NCBI RefSeq assembly: GCF_019049245.1
Contig: NZ_JAGMUK010000078.1
Location: forward strand, 1-38,709
Reading direction: 5' to 3'
Source of the DNA: Streptomyces sp. AC555_RSS877
Lineage (GTDB): Bacteria > Actinomycetota > Actinomycetes > Streptomycetales > Streptomycetaceae
Length of the DNA: 38,709 bases
Shown: one piece after another, positions 1-8,519 of the stretch
Layout: every line of letters starts with the position of its first letter
Numbering within the stretch: the first letter of the stretch is position 1
Translations under genes and position numbers: made by a program
The notes under the pieces: model-generated
Seen by the model: the letters and a program-made list of their open reading frames with translations, nothing else
Database searches by the model: none
What the model was told of the DNA's origin: nothing

Positions 1-519
1 GCCCCGGCCCCGACACGTGAGCCGACCCGTACTCCGGCGCCGACGCCCACCCCGACGCCCACGCCCCCTCCGCCGCCGCCCGCCCCGGTCGTCTACCGGT
101 GGAGCGAGCTGTCGTACGACATCACCGGTGACGGCACCGAGCCCGAGATGCGGATCGGCGAGAGCAGCTGGGTGTGGCAGCGGTACGGCGTCTCGATCGC
201 CGGCAGGCACTACGCGCACGACGTCACCGTGCACGGCCGCTCCTCCGTCACCGTCGACCTCAACCGCGAGTGCTCCGCCTACGACGCGCTGGTCGGCGTC
301 GACGACATGACGGCCGGGCTGGGCAAGGTCTACTTCTCGGTCCACGCCGACGGTGTCCAGCTGTGGAAGTCAGGGATGGTCAGGGGCGGGGACGCGGCGG
401 TGCCGGTCCATGTGAACCTCGCCGGACGCAGGACAGTACGGCTGGTGGTCGAGCCGCACAGCCACCTCGACAACGTGGCGCTCGCGGACTGGGCGGAGTC
501 GAAGTTCACCTGTTCCTAG
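1..519 (+). CDS. NPCBM/NEW2-domain protein, C-terminal part (gene starts left of window)
   Basis: The open frame runs from base 1 to a TAG stop, so only the C-terminal 172 residues are visible. It opens with a Pro/Thr-rich linker of TP and PP runs, typical of the spacer between a membrane or catalytic N-terminal part and a surface domain. A roughly 140-residue module resembling the NPCBM/NEW2 carbohydrate-binding fold follows, with the shape 'SYDITGDGTEPEMRIG', 'GVSIAGRHYAHDVTVHGRSS', 'DALVGVDDMTAGLGKVYFSV' and 'WADWAESKF'-like features at the end ('VALADWAESKFTC'). In Streptomyces such tails occur on membrane-anchored proteins, including serine/threonine kinases, and on glycosidases. Which one this is cannot be told from here. 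It converges on the regulator that follows, with 12 bases between the two stop codons. Confidence 0.75.
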   Translation, partial: APAPTREPTRTPAPTPTPTPTPPPPPPAPVVYRWSELSYDITGDGTEPEMRIGESSWVWQRYGVSIAGRHYAHDVTVHGRSSVTVDLNRECSAYDALVGVDDMTAGLGKVYFSVHADGVQLWKSGMVRGGDAAVPVHVNLAGRRTVRLVVEPHSHLDNVALADWAESKFTCS

Positions 520-531
520 GAGCTCGGGTCC

Positions 532-3500
532 TTATCGGGTCCCTTCGGCGCGGTGTCTGTGCAGCGCCTCGTGGAGGTCGTCCAGTACGGCGTCCACGGT
601 GAGGGACGCGCCCTGGGCGTGTTCCGTCTCGTACCGCTCGACGCCCAGGGCGACACGGGCGGCGGACTCGGCCCGCTCGGCGGTGGCACGCTCCGGCATG
701 GGGCGCGGATGGCCGCCGCGCCAGTGCTCACCGGCCGCGAACAGACGCACCGCGCGCGGGTGGTCGCCGAGCCGGGACAGCAGATCCGCGGCGCTGTCCA
801 TGACGGCCGCCGCGACCACGTCGGCGCACCGCTTCTCCACCGCCACCCGCAGCGTGTCGAGCAGCTTCGGGAGTCCGTGCTCCGGGCCCGCCTCGGCGGC
901 CGTCACCAACGCGTCGAGCAGGTCCAGCATCGCCACGAACTGGGGCGGCGGTGTGGCCCGCGCGGCGGCCTTGCGCGCCGCCTCGTGCATGTGGCGCGCG
1001 CGGGCGGTGTCCTGGTCGTCCAGCGCGACCAGAGAACGAAGCAGCAGGACGAACGCGCGGGAGTCCGATACGCCGTACCGGTCGGCGGCGGCACTCGCCT
1101 CGTCCAGCGCGGCGAGTGCCGCCGTACGGTCACCCGCGCGGTAGGTGATCTCGGCGAGCCGCGCGAGGAGGAACGGCGTCTCGGTGTGGGCACCCACCTC
1201 GTAGGCGAGCCGCAGCGCCTCCTCGTACTCCCCCTTGGCCTCCTCCAGGCGGGCGCGCGACATGGCCGCCTCGCCCGCCGCGCTGCACACCTGGGCCCAC
1301 AGCCAGCGGTCGCCGACACGTCGGCTGAGCACCCGCAGTTCCGTGAGGTCGTCGTCCACGCCCTGCATGCCGCCCGGCGCGTCGACGACCATGTGGGTAC
1401 GGAACATGAGGATGACGCCGATCTCCCAGTCGCCGCCGTGGGTACGGCAGTTGGCGATCGCGGCTTCCATGTCGGGCCCCGCGTCCACCGAACCACCCAG
1501 GAAGACGCCGGTCAGCGGCCAGGTGAGGCCCGGCATCCGGGCCGCCTCCCGGCCGCCCTTCTCGAAGAAGGCCCCCACCCGTCCGACGTACCGCCGCATC
1601 CGCTCGTCCACCAGCCCGTACATCGCCTCGGTGTCGGCGCCGAGGAAGAGGAGCAGCATCCGCAGCCGCATCCGCAGGGTGTGCAGCGGGTGGTGCTCCT
1701 CGCCGTCCGGGGCGGCGAGGAAGGCGTCGACGGGGTCGGGAGAAGGCAGGGCGGCAGGGAAGGCGGCCCGGTCGTGGCTGCCGACGGTGTCCAGGGCCGC
1801 GCCCAGGCGCAGGACCTGCTCGCACCCTTCCATGCCCTCGTGGCGATAGTTGCGCAGCCACCAGAACCAGCCCATGGCGAGGACGAGGGCGCCCGCCTCC
1901 TCCTCGGCACCGGCCGCCAGCGCGCGGTGCAGGGCCGCGCGGGTGTTGTCCAGCTCGGTCTCCAGGCGGGCGATCCAGGGCAGTTGCGCGGCGGAGCGCA
2001 GCAGCGGTTCGGCCTCCTCGACGAGCGCGCGCACCCATGCGCGGTGCCGGCGCTCGACGGCGGCGCGCAGGCCGGGGGACTCGGCGGCGCGCTCCACGGC
2101 GTACTCGTGAATGGTCTCCAGCATGCGGTACCGCATGCCGTCACCACCGGGGTGCTCGCGTGGGGTGGCCACGATCAGGGACTTGTCGACGAGCGCCCCG
2201 AGCAGGTCCACGACCGGGCCGGTGCACACGGCCTCCGCCGCGTCGAGCTCCCAGCCGCCCGCGAACACGGACATCTCGCACAGCGCCGTCCGCTCCTGCT
2301 CGTCGAGCAGGTCCCAGGACCAGTCGACGACCGCGCGCAGGGTCTGCTGGCGGGGCAGGACCGTACGGCTTCCGGAGGTGAGGAGGCGGAAGCGGTCGTC
2401 GAGGCGGTCGGCGATCTGGCGGGGTGTGAGCAGCCGCAGCCGGGCCGCGGCCAGCTCGATGGCGAGCGGCAGTCCGTCGAGGCGGCGGCAGATCTCCGCG
2501 ACGGCCTCCTCGTCGCCGGGGACGACGGCCGCGTCGGGACGGACGGCGGCCGCGCGCTCGGCGAAGAGGCGGTGCGCCTGGTCGGGGCGGAGGGGCTCGA
2601 CCGGGCGGACCGACTCGCCGGGGACGCCCAGGGGTTCGCGGCTGGTGGCGAGGACGGTGAGGCCGGGGCAGCGGGTGAGGAGGGTCTCGGCGAGGTCGGC
2701 GGCCGCGCCGATGACATGTTCGCAGTTGTCAAGGATCAGGAGTTGGCTGCGCGGGGCGCAGTACTCGATCAGCAGGGCGACCGGGTCCTCCTGCGGGGCC
2801 GTCAGCTCGTTGGTCATGAGCACGGTCTCGCGCAGACCGAGCGCGCTGACCACCGCGCCCGGCACCGCCTCCGGCCGGTCGAGCGGGGCGAGCTCGACCA
2901 GCCACGCCTGCGGGAGACCGGCGGCGGCTTCCTCGGCGAGACGGGTCTTTCCGGAGCCTCCCGGTCCGGTGAGGGTGACGAGACGGGCCCTGTGCAGATC
3001 GGAACGGATGGCGTCGAGTTCGGGTTCCCGGCCGACGAAGGAGGTCAGACGGGGGCGGATGTTGCCGGTGCGCTCCGGGGGTTGGGGGCGTGGTGCGGCG
3101 GCGGTCCGAGGTGCCGCGAGCAGTTCGGCATGCAGGGCGCGGAGTTCGGGGCCGGGGTCGGTGCCGAGGCCGTCGGCGAGGGCGTGGCGTGCGGTGTCGT
3201 AGGCGGCGAGGGCGTCGGCGCCGCGGCCGGTGTCGCGCAGGGCGCGGATGAGGAGGACATGCAGCGGTTCGTCGTACGGATGCGCCGTGGTCAGTTCCTT
3301 CAGCTCCGGTACGGCGTCCTGGGCGTGGCCGAGCAGCAGGCGGGCGTCGATCCGGGCTCGGGTCGCCTCCAGGCGCAGCGCCTCCGGGCGGGTGGCCGCG
3401 GTGCGGTCGGGGAGGTCGGCGAGGGCGGGGCCGCGCCACAGTGCGAGGGCGGCGTCCAGGTGTCTTGCAGCGGTGTGGGCGTCGCCGTGGTTCAGGGCGG

Positions 3501-3831
3501 CGGTGCCCTGCCGTGCCAGCCGCTCGAAGACGAAGAGGTCCACGTCCTGCTCGGTCGCCGAGAGTCGGTAGCCGCCGGGCTCGGAGGTGACGGCGTCCTT
3601 GCCGATGCCGGGGGTACGGCGGAGGCGGCCGACGAGGGCCTGGAGGGCGGCCGGGGCGTCGTGGGGCGGGGCGCCGGACCACACCTCGTCGATCAGGGTG
3701 CCGGGGGTGACGACTCGGCCGGGGCGGAGGGCGAGGGCGGCGAGGAGGGCGCGGAGGCGGGGGCCGCCGAGGGGTACGACGGTGCCGTTCTCGTCCTGGG
3801 CCTGGGTGACGCCCAGGATTCTGTACCGCAC
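532..3831 (-). CDS. AfsR/SARP-family regulator with BTAD and NB-ARC-type ATPase domains
   Basis: About 1,099 residues if translation starts at the GTG at 3831, just before 'RYRILGVTQ', where SARP proteins normally begin. The frame stays open to 4041, but that extension is low-complexity and unlike the family. An OmpR-type winged-helix DNA-binding domain covers about residues 1-92 ('RLRALLAALALRPGRVV', 'LIDEVWSG', ending 'GGYRL'). A bacterial transcriptional activation domain follows at about 95-240. The ATPase module has a P-loop GPGGSGKT at 289-296, a Walker B-like 'LLILDN' near 364-369 and the 'GLPLAIELAAARL' motif of STAND ATPases. The C-terminal third is helical and repeat-like. Such proteins are ATP/ligand-gated transcription activators, often of secondary metabolism. 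No biosynthetic cluster adjoins it, so its targets are unknown. Confidence 0.88.
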   Translation of the reverse strand: MRYRILGVTQAQDENGTVVPLGGPRLRALLAALALRPGRVVTPGTLIDEVWSGAPPHDAPAALQALVGRLRRTPGIGKDAVTSEPGGYRLSATEQDVDLFVFERLARQGTAALNHGDAHTAARHLDAALALWRGPALADLPDRTAATRPEALRLEATRARIDARLLLGHAQDAVPELKELTTAHPYDEPLHVLLIRALRDTGRGADALAAYDTARHALADGLGTDPGPELRALHAELLAAPRTAAAPRPQPPERTGNIRPRLTSFVGREPELDAIRSDLHRARLVTLTGPGGSGKTRLAEEAAAGLPQAWLVELAPLDRPEAVPGAVVSALGLRETVLMTNELTAPQEDPVALLIEYCAPRSQLLILDNCEHVIGAAADLAETLLTRCPGLTVLATSREPLGVPGESVRPVEPLRPDQAHRLFAERAAAVRPDAAVVPGDEEAVAEICRRLDGLPLAIELAAARLRLLTPRQIADRLDDRFRLLTSGSRTVLPRQQTLRAVVDWSWDLLDEQERTALCEMSVFAGGWELDAAEAVCTGPVVDLLGALVDKSLIVATPREHPGGDGMRYRMLETIHEYAVERAAESPGLRAAVERRHRAWVRALVEEAEPLLRSAAQLPWIARLETELDNTRAALHRALAAGAEEEAGALVLAMGWFWWLRNYRHEGMEGCEQVLRLGAALDTVGSHDRAAFPAALPSPDPVDAFLAAPDGEEHHPLHTLRMRLRMLLLFLGADTEAMYGLVDERMRRYVGRVGAFFEKGGREAARMPGLTWPLTGVFLGGSVDAGPDMEAAIANCRTHGGDWEIGVILMFRTHMVVDAPGGMQGVDDDLTELRVLSRRVGDRWLWAQVCSAAGEAAMSRARLEEAKGEYEEALRLAYEVGAHTETPFLLARLAEITYRAGDRTAALAALDEASAAADRYGVSDSRAFVLLLRSLVALDDQDTARARHMHEAARKAAARATPPPQFVAMLDLLDALVTAAEAGPEHGLPKLLDTLRVAVEKRCADVVAAAVMDSAADLLSRLGDHPRAVRLFAAGEHWRGGHPRPMPERATAERAESAARVALGVERYETEHAQGASLTVDAVLDDLHEALHRHRAEGTR

Positions 3832-3917
3832 CGGGTCATTGTCGCCGGGGTCGCTGTGCGGGGCAGGGGGTTTCGGGCTGCGGGAGTTTCGGCACCCGGC
3901 GCCGGCACCGACGTCCC

Positions 3918-3942
3918 TGGGGGCTCCGCGCCCAGACCCCCG
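3918..3942. terminator. Terminator-like GC hairpin (short form of the Streptomyces GGGGGCT repeat)
   Basis: GGGGGCT (3919-3925) and AGACCCCC (3934-3941) form an inverted repeat with one bulged A around a CCGCGCCC loop. It lies downstream of the asparagine-synthase-like gene (minus strand, ends 4180) and upstream of the SARP start. The wording matches the core of the longer element at 9811-9881. The rest of the 348-base gap from 3832 to 4179 holds no gene I can support. Confidence 0.5.
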
Positions 3943-4074
3943 GCCTGCGCCCACCCACCGCCCGACTCGGTCGGGCATGAAGTGACCGCTCAGGGCATGC
4001 GACTCGGTCGGCCGAGAGGTGAGCCACAAGGGAAGCCTCAAACCACCCGACTCCGTAGGCAGCGCGGCCGGGTG

Positions 4075-4195
4075 CTGCGGTGGGCCGCCTGCGACGTGTC
4101 CGGGCCCGGCCTCCTACGCCAGTGCCGGCGCGGCCCGGCGCTGCCGTGGGCCGCCCGTGACGTGTCCGGGGCGGCGCCCCTATGCCAGCGCCGCC
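4075..4195. repeat. Imperfect direct repeat, period about 66 bases
   Basis: Two copies of roughly 54 bases, starting at 4075 and 4141, share the blocks GTGGGCCGCC, GACGTGTCCGGG and 'CTA(C/T)GCCAG(T/C)GCCG'. The second copy overlaps the last codons of the asparagine-synthase-like gene (stop at 4180-4182) and the first lies just past it. The arrangement looks like a local duplication of the 3' end of the gene. No function is suggested. Confidence 0.45.
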
Positions 4196-6285
4196 CCGCC
4201 AGAAGCCCCCGCCCCCAACGCGCCCCGCTGCGGCCTGATCCCCGCCGGTACCGCACGCGTGCGTGCCGGGGTGCCTGTCCAGCAGGTGCCTCGGCGGGCG
4301 AGGAGGCGGCGGAGCCAGAGCTCCAGGGAGACCAGGTCGGCCAGGCCGTCCAGGGGCAGCGGCTCGCCGTCCGCCGCCGCGCGCAGCGCCTTGCGGACGA
4401 CTCGGGCCTCCACCAGGCCCGCCTGGGCCAGCAGCGGTGTGCCGAACAGGGCCATCAGGGAGTCCGCGGAGACCCGCAGGCCGGTGCGGGCGGCTGCCGC
4501 CGAGGAGGCGTGGGACGGGGCGCCCCAGCCGGGCGGGAGGTCGGCCACGCCGGCGCCCTCCAGGACCGTACGGAGGATCGCGGCCCGGGCGCCCGGCTGG
4601 ACCCGCAGGGACTCGGGGAGGGCGCGGCAGGCGCGGACGACCTGGTTGTCGAGGAAGGGGGCGTGCAGGCGTTGGAAGCGGATCTCGGCGGCCTGTTCCA
4701 GGATGCGGAGGTCCGCCGCGGTGCGGGCGAGGGCGCCGCGTGCGCGGAAGTCGCCGGGGCGCTGGCCGGGGCCGACCCCGGAGCGGTGGGTCGCGCCTTG
4801 CAGGCGAACCGATACTTCAGCCAGCGCCTCGCCGGTGAGCCAGCGCGCCGCCGGGCCCGGTCTGGCCCAGGCGAGCGCGGCCAGGGACGCCCCCACGGCA
4901 CCTCCGGGTTCGTCGAAGCGGCGCTGCATGAGGCGGTCGGCGAGGACCTCGAGGCCGGTGCGGTACGGCGTGCGGGCGAGGCGGCGTGCCGCGCCGTACA
5001 CGCGCGCGGGGACCAGCACCGAACCGTCGGCCCTGGCGAGCGCGGCGACGGGGCGTACGAGGTGGCGGCGTTTGCGGTCCATCAGGAGGTCCGCGAGGCG
5101 TGCCGGGTGGGCGTCCAGGACCTGGCGGGCGCCGTAGCCGGTGAAGTGGTCCGCGCTGCCGGCGGCGAGGCGGGCGCGGTGGCGGGCCGCCGTCACCAGG
5201 GACGGGCCGGGTTCGTCGGTGAGGGGGCCGTCCAGCTCCGCGTACGGCAACGTCTCCTCGCCGCCGGTCACCACCACGTGGTGCAGGCGCGGGTTGGCCG
5301 CGAGCGTGCCCGCCCGCTCCAGCTCGGACTCGCGGCCGCCGACGGCCAGGTCGTTGAAGGTGACGGCCAGCAGCCGCTCCCCCGCGCCCGTGCCGTGCCC
5401 CAGCACCGTGCCCGGCATGCCCGGGAGGCCGGCGGCGAGCAGGGCCAGGGTTCCCGAGGCGGGTCCCCCGGACAGGTCGGCCCCGATGCCCGGAACGGGC
5501 ATCCCGCGCGCGGCACGCCGTTCCGCGGGGCCCATACCGGGGACCGGCCCGGGGTCGATGTCGGCGCCGGGGACGTGGCGAGGAGCCGACAGACGCACGC
5601 GTACCGCCTCGACCAACGCGTCGCGTACGGCGTCCACCGCCCTGTCCGGGTCGGCGATGGGGGCCGCCACCGCGAGGGAGGCGACCTGCTCGTAGCCGGC
5701 GATCTCGCGCGCACCGGCGCGCAGGATCAGCGCATGCCCCGGCGGAATGCGCCGTACGCCGTCGTACGGGGTGGAGTCGTGCAGGGCGGCCGGCACGTCG
5801 GGGGCGGCGAGCAGCGCGGCGAGATGGCCGTAGTCGAGGTTGGCCTCGATGAGGTCGGCGAGCGGCAGCGCGGCCGTCGCGTAGGCCGTGCCGCCGGCCC
5901 AGGGGGTGTGGAAAACGGGCCGGGCGCCCGCCAGGTCGCCGCAGACGGTGATCCGGCGGCCCACCTGGACGACGGCCGTGTAACTGCCCGGCCAGGCCGT
6001 CAGATGCCGAAGTGCGCCTCCGCGCGCGGCGAACAGTCCGACCCGCAGTTGCTCGTCCGTCGCTCCGCAGATGCCGAGGACCGCGATCCGGGACTGCTCG
6101 TCGGCCTTCACGACCCGCACCTCGTCCGGGCGCCAGTCGCCGACCGCCCACAGCGGATCGGGGTCGCCCCACAACAGATGGGAGCCCACCGGATGCAAGG
6201 TCTCGCCGTCGTGTCCGACCGCCCCCGCGGAGCCTGCCTCGACGGCCCTCGCGGCGGTGCTGCTCCATCCCACCAACCACCGCAT
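4180..6285 (-). CDS. Asparagine-synthase-related protein (lasso-cyclase-like) with altered active-site motifs
   Basis: 701 residues from the ATG at 6285, which has GGAGG six bases upstream. The frame stays open upstream but reads as low-complexity sequence. The protein has the two-part asparagine synthase B layout: an N-terminal glutaminase-like half (about 1-200, with 'TAWPGSYTAVVQVG' and 'GDLAGARPVFHT') and a C-terminal ATP-pyrophosphatase half. The N terminus is MRW rather than MC, so the catalytic Cys2 is absent and glutamine hydrolysis is not expected. The PP-loop reads SGGPASG (272-278) where active synthetases and lasso cyclases have SGGxDS, so the Asp is lost. Stand-alone homologues occur in Streptomyces. 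No precursor peptide, B-protein or E-protein gene of a lasso cluster is nearby, so the substrate is unknown. Confidence 0.8.
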   Translation of the reverse strand: MRWLVGWSSTAARAVEAGSAGAVGHDGETLHPVGSHLLWGDPDPLWAVGDWRPDEVRVVKADEQSRIAVLGICGATDEQLRVGLFAARGGALRHLTAWPGSYTAVVQVGRRITVCGDLAGARPVFHTPWAGGTAYATAALPLADLIEANLDYGHLAALLAAPDVPAALHDSTPYDGVRRIPPGHALILRAGAREIAGYEQVASLAVAAPIADPDRAVDAVRDALVEAVRVRLSAPRHVPGADIDPGPVPGMGPAERRAARGMPVPGIGADLSGGPASGTLALLAAGLPGMPGTVLGHGTGAGERLLAVTFNDLAVGGRESELERAGTLAANPRLHHVVVTGGEETLPYAELDGPLTDEPGPSLVTAARHRARLAAGSADHFTGYGARQVLDAHPARLADLLMDRKRRHLVRPVAALARADGSVLVPARVYGAARRLARTPYRTGLEVLADRLMQRRFDEPGGAVGASLAALAWARPGPAARWLTGEALAEVSVRLQGATHRSGVGPGQRPGDFRARGALARTAADLRILEQAAEIRFQRLHAPFLDNQVVRACRALPESLRVQPGARAAILRTVLEGAGVADLPPGWGAPSHASSAAAARTGLRVSADSLMALFGTPLLAQAGLVEARVVRKALRAAADGEPLPLDGLADLVSLELWLRRLLARRGTCWTGTPARTRAVPAGIRPQRGALGAGASGGAALA

Positions 6286-7012
6286 CGACGCCTCCACAGG
6301 CTGTGGACAACCAGTGCACCGTACGAACTCGGCACCATGCTGCCATGAAGGAGGCGCACCGGAGAGGCGGTGGGGCCGCTTGTGCTCCCCGCAATGCGCC
6401 CCGGCGGATACTCGCGCATCGCGTCGAACGCCCGGCCGAGGCAGGGAGATCGAGGGGCGGCGGCACGGTGATCGAGAACGTACGGCAGACTGACTGCGAC
6501 GCGAATGCGCCCCCGATACGCTCCCCCAGAACGCCCTGCGCGCCCTCAATTTCCGTGGTGGGAGGGCTGATGACCCGCACAGGGGAGGGTTGATTTTCGG
6601 CCAATTCGGCGTCAACGGAACGGCGTTGCCCACGCTCCGTACATGCTTCGCTCACCGCCCGGCGAACGCGCAGCCCGGGAGACGGAGTTCGCCCCCCGGG
6701 CCGTTCCGCCACCCGCGGGGATGTAGGCGGCGGTGTCCCCCAGCCCACTGGATCCAGTACAGCGGGCCGACCCACGCACGGCCCATGGAACCGCTCCCGC
6801 GATGGCCGGAGAAGAGCGCACGTACAGGCGCACGGCCACACAGCGGGAGCACACTGCAACCGTCCGTCGCGGACCCGCACTTCAGTACGGACCACAATCC
6901 CGCCAACCGGAACAATGCCCCTTAACGCTTGGGATGCGGCGAACTACGCTGGGTTTACGAATGCCGCGTGGTTATGCCAGCGCGGCAGCCGTCTGTGTCG
7001 AGGGGTGGCGCA
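6286..7012. other. Intergenic region between divergent genes, no gene recognised
   Basis: This 727-base gap separates the divergent asparagine-synthase-like gene and the orf1590-like gene and should contain both promoters. Open frames on both strands are low-complexity and lack recognisable domains. No clear -35/-10 pair could be assigned. The only specific sequence seen is a DnaA-box match at 6302-6310. Confidence 0.5.
6302..6310 (-). promoter_or_regulatory. Single DnaA-box-like 9-mer (TTGTCCACA)
   Basis: The minus strand reads TTGTCCACA, an exact match to the preferred Streptomyces DnaA box, 17 bases upstream of the ATG of the asparagine-synthase-like gene. It is a lone copy, not an origin cluster. 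It could titrate DnaA or affect transcription, or be a chance match. Confidence 0.35.
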
Positions 7013-8437
7013 ATGTCCAGGGAGCAACGCGGGCCGAACGAAAAACTCGGCGCCGTTCTCGCCCTCGCGGGAATCAGCAACGCAGGACTCGCGCGTCGCG
7101 TCAACGACCTTGGCGCTCAGCGCGGGTTGACTCTTCGCTACGACAAGACCTCGGTGGCGCGCTGGGTATCGAAGGGCATGGTGCCGCAGGGCGCTGCGCC
7201 GCACCTCATCGCCGCCGCCATAGGGCAGAAGCTCGGCCGCCCGGTGCCGCTCCACGAGATCGGCCTGGCGGACGCGGATCCCGCACCCGAGGTGGGCCTC
7301 GCCTTCCCCAGGGACGTCGGACAGGCGGTGCGCTCGGCGACGGATCTGTACCGGCTCGACCTCGCAGGACGCCGGGCCGGCTCCGGCGGCATCTGGCAGT
7401 CGCTGGCCGGCTCGTTCGCAGTAAGCGCGTACGCAACGCCTGCCTCACGATGGCTGATAACCCCGGCCGACAGCTCGGTGGCGCGCGAGGTGAACCCCGC
7501 CGAGGGCTCCGGCGCACCGCTCAAAGTCGGCCACAGCGACGTGCAGAAGCTGCGGGAGGCCGCGGAGGACGCCAGGCGCTGGGACTCCAAGTACGGAGGC
7601 GGCGACTGGCGTTCGTCGATGGTGCCCGAATGCCTGCGCGTGGAGGCGGCACCGCTGCTGCTCGGCTCGTACTCCGACGAGGTCGGACGGGCCCTCTTCG
7701 GCGCCTCCGCCGAGCTCACCCGCCTCGCCGGCTGGATGGCCTTCGACACGGGCCAGCAGGAGGCCGCGCAGCGCTACTACATCCAGGCGCTGCGCCTGGC
7801 TCGCGCCGCGGCCGACGTCCCCCTCGGGGGGTACGTGCTGGCCTCGATGTCGTTGCAGGCGACCTACCGAGGCTTCGGCGACGAGGGCGTCGACCTCGCC
7901 CAGGCCGCCCTGGAACGCAACCGGGGCCTGGCGACCGCCCGCACCATGAGCTTCTTCCGGCTCGTCGAGGCACGCGCCCACGCGCGCGCGGGGGACGCCC
8001 ACGCGGCCGGCGCCGCCCTGCGCGCCGCCGAGGGCTGGCTGGAGCGGGCCCGGGACGGCGACAGCGATCCGTCCTGGCTGGGCTTCTACTCGTACGACCG
8101 GTTCGCCGCGGACGCCGCCGAGTGCTACCGCGACCTGAAGGCACCGCGCCAGGTCCGCCGCTTCACCGAGCAGGCACTGTCGCAGCCGACGGAGGAGTTC
8201 GTACGCTCCCACGGCCTGCGTCTGGTGGTCTCGGCGGTCGCCGAGCTCGAGTCCGGCAATCTCGACGCGGCATGCGAGCAGGGCGTGCGGGCGGTGGAGG
8301 TCGCGGGGCGCATCTCATCCGCCCGCACCACCGAGTACGTGAAAGACCTCCTGCACCGGTTGGAGCCTTACGGTGACGAGCCGCGCGTGGTCGAGCTGCG
8401 GGAGCGGGCACGGCCGCTCCTCATGACGCCGGCCTGA
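7013..8437 (+). CDS. Sporulation-associated regulator of the S. griseus orf1590 type
   Basis: 474 residues from the ATG at 7013, which has AGGGGTGG about five bases upstream. An in-frame ATG at 6974 has no ribosome-binding site. Residues about 8-60 ('KLGAVLALAGISNAGLARRVND...TSVARWVSKG') look like an XRE-type helix-turn-helix. The remainder is helical and TPR-like ('YYIQALRLARAAADVPLGGY', 'FFRLVEARAHARAGDAHAA'), the layout of Streptomyces developmental regulators such as NsdA and the orf1590 family. From memory, S. griseus orf1590 affects sporulation and can be translated from two in-frame starts, with and without the HTH. Whether that applies here is not shown by the sequence. It is transcribed alone and is likely cytoplasmic and DNA-binding. 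Confidence 0.8.
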   Translation: MSREQRGPNEKLGAVLALAGISNAGLARRVNDLGAQRGLTLRYDKTSVARWVSKGMVPQGAAPHLIAAAIGQKLGRPVPLHEIGLADADPAPEVGLAFPRDVGQAVRSATDLYRLDLAGRRAGSGGIWQSLAGSFAVSAYATPASRWLITPADSSVAREVNPAEGSGAPLKVGHSDVQKLREAAEDARRWDSKYGGGDWRSSMVPECLRVEAAPLLLGSYSDEVGRALFGASAELTRLAGWMAFDTGQQEAAQRYYIQALRLARAAADVPLGGYVLASMSLQATYRGFGDEGVDLAQAALERNRGLATARTMSFFRLVEARAHARAGDAHAAGAALRAAEGWLERARDGDSDPSWLGFYSYDRFAADAAECYRDLKAPRQVRRFTEQALSQPTEEFVRSHGLRLVVSAVAELESGNLDAACEQGVRAVEVAGRISSARTTEYVKDLLHRLEPYGDEPRVVELRERARPLLMTPA

Positions 8438-8519
8438 GCTCTGACTGCTCCGTCCGCCTCCCGGGTTTGAGCGCATTGTCAGTGGCGCAGTGCACTATCG
8501 AAGCCGGGAGGTGGTGCAG

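Noticed and set aside
4180..6285. Complete lasso-peptide cluster
   Set aside because: Only the cyclase-like gene is present. There is no leader peptidase (B), RiPP recognition element (E) or precursor gene, and the cyclase motif is degenerate.
553..6348. A 1,931-codon open frame on the + strand
   Set aside because: It is the antisense shadow of the SARP regulator and the asparagine-synthase-like gene. It is Gly/Arg/Val-rich, has no domain, and spans an intergenic gap. The minus-strand frames carry clear family motifs.
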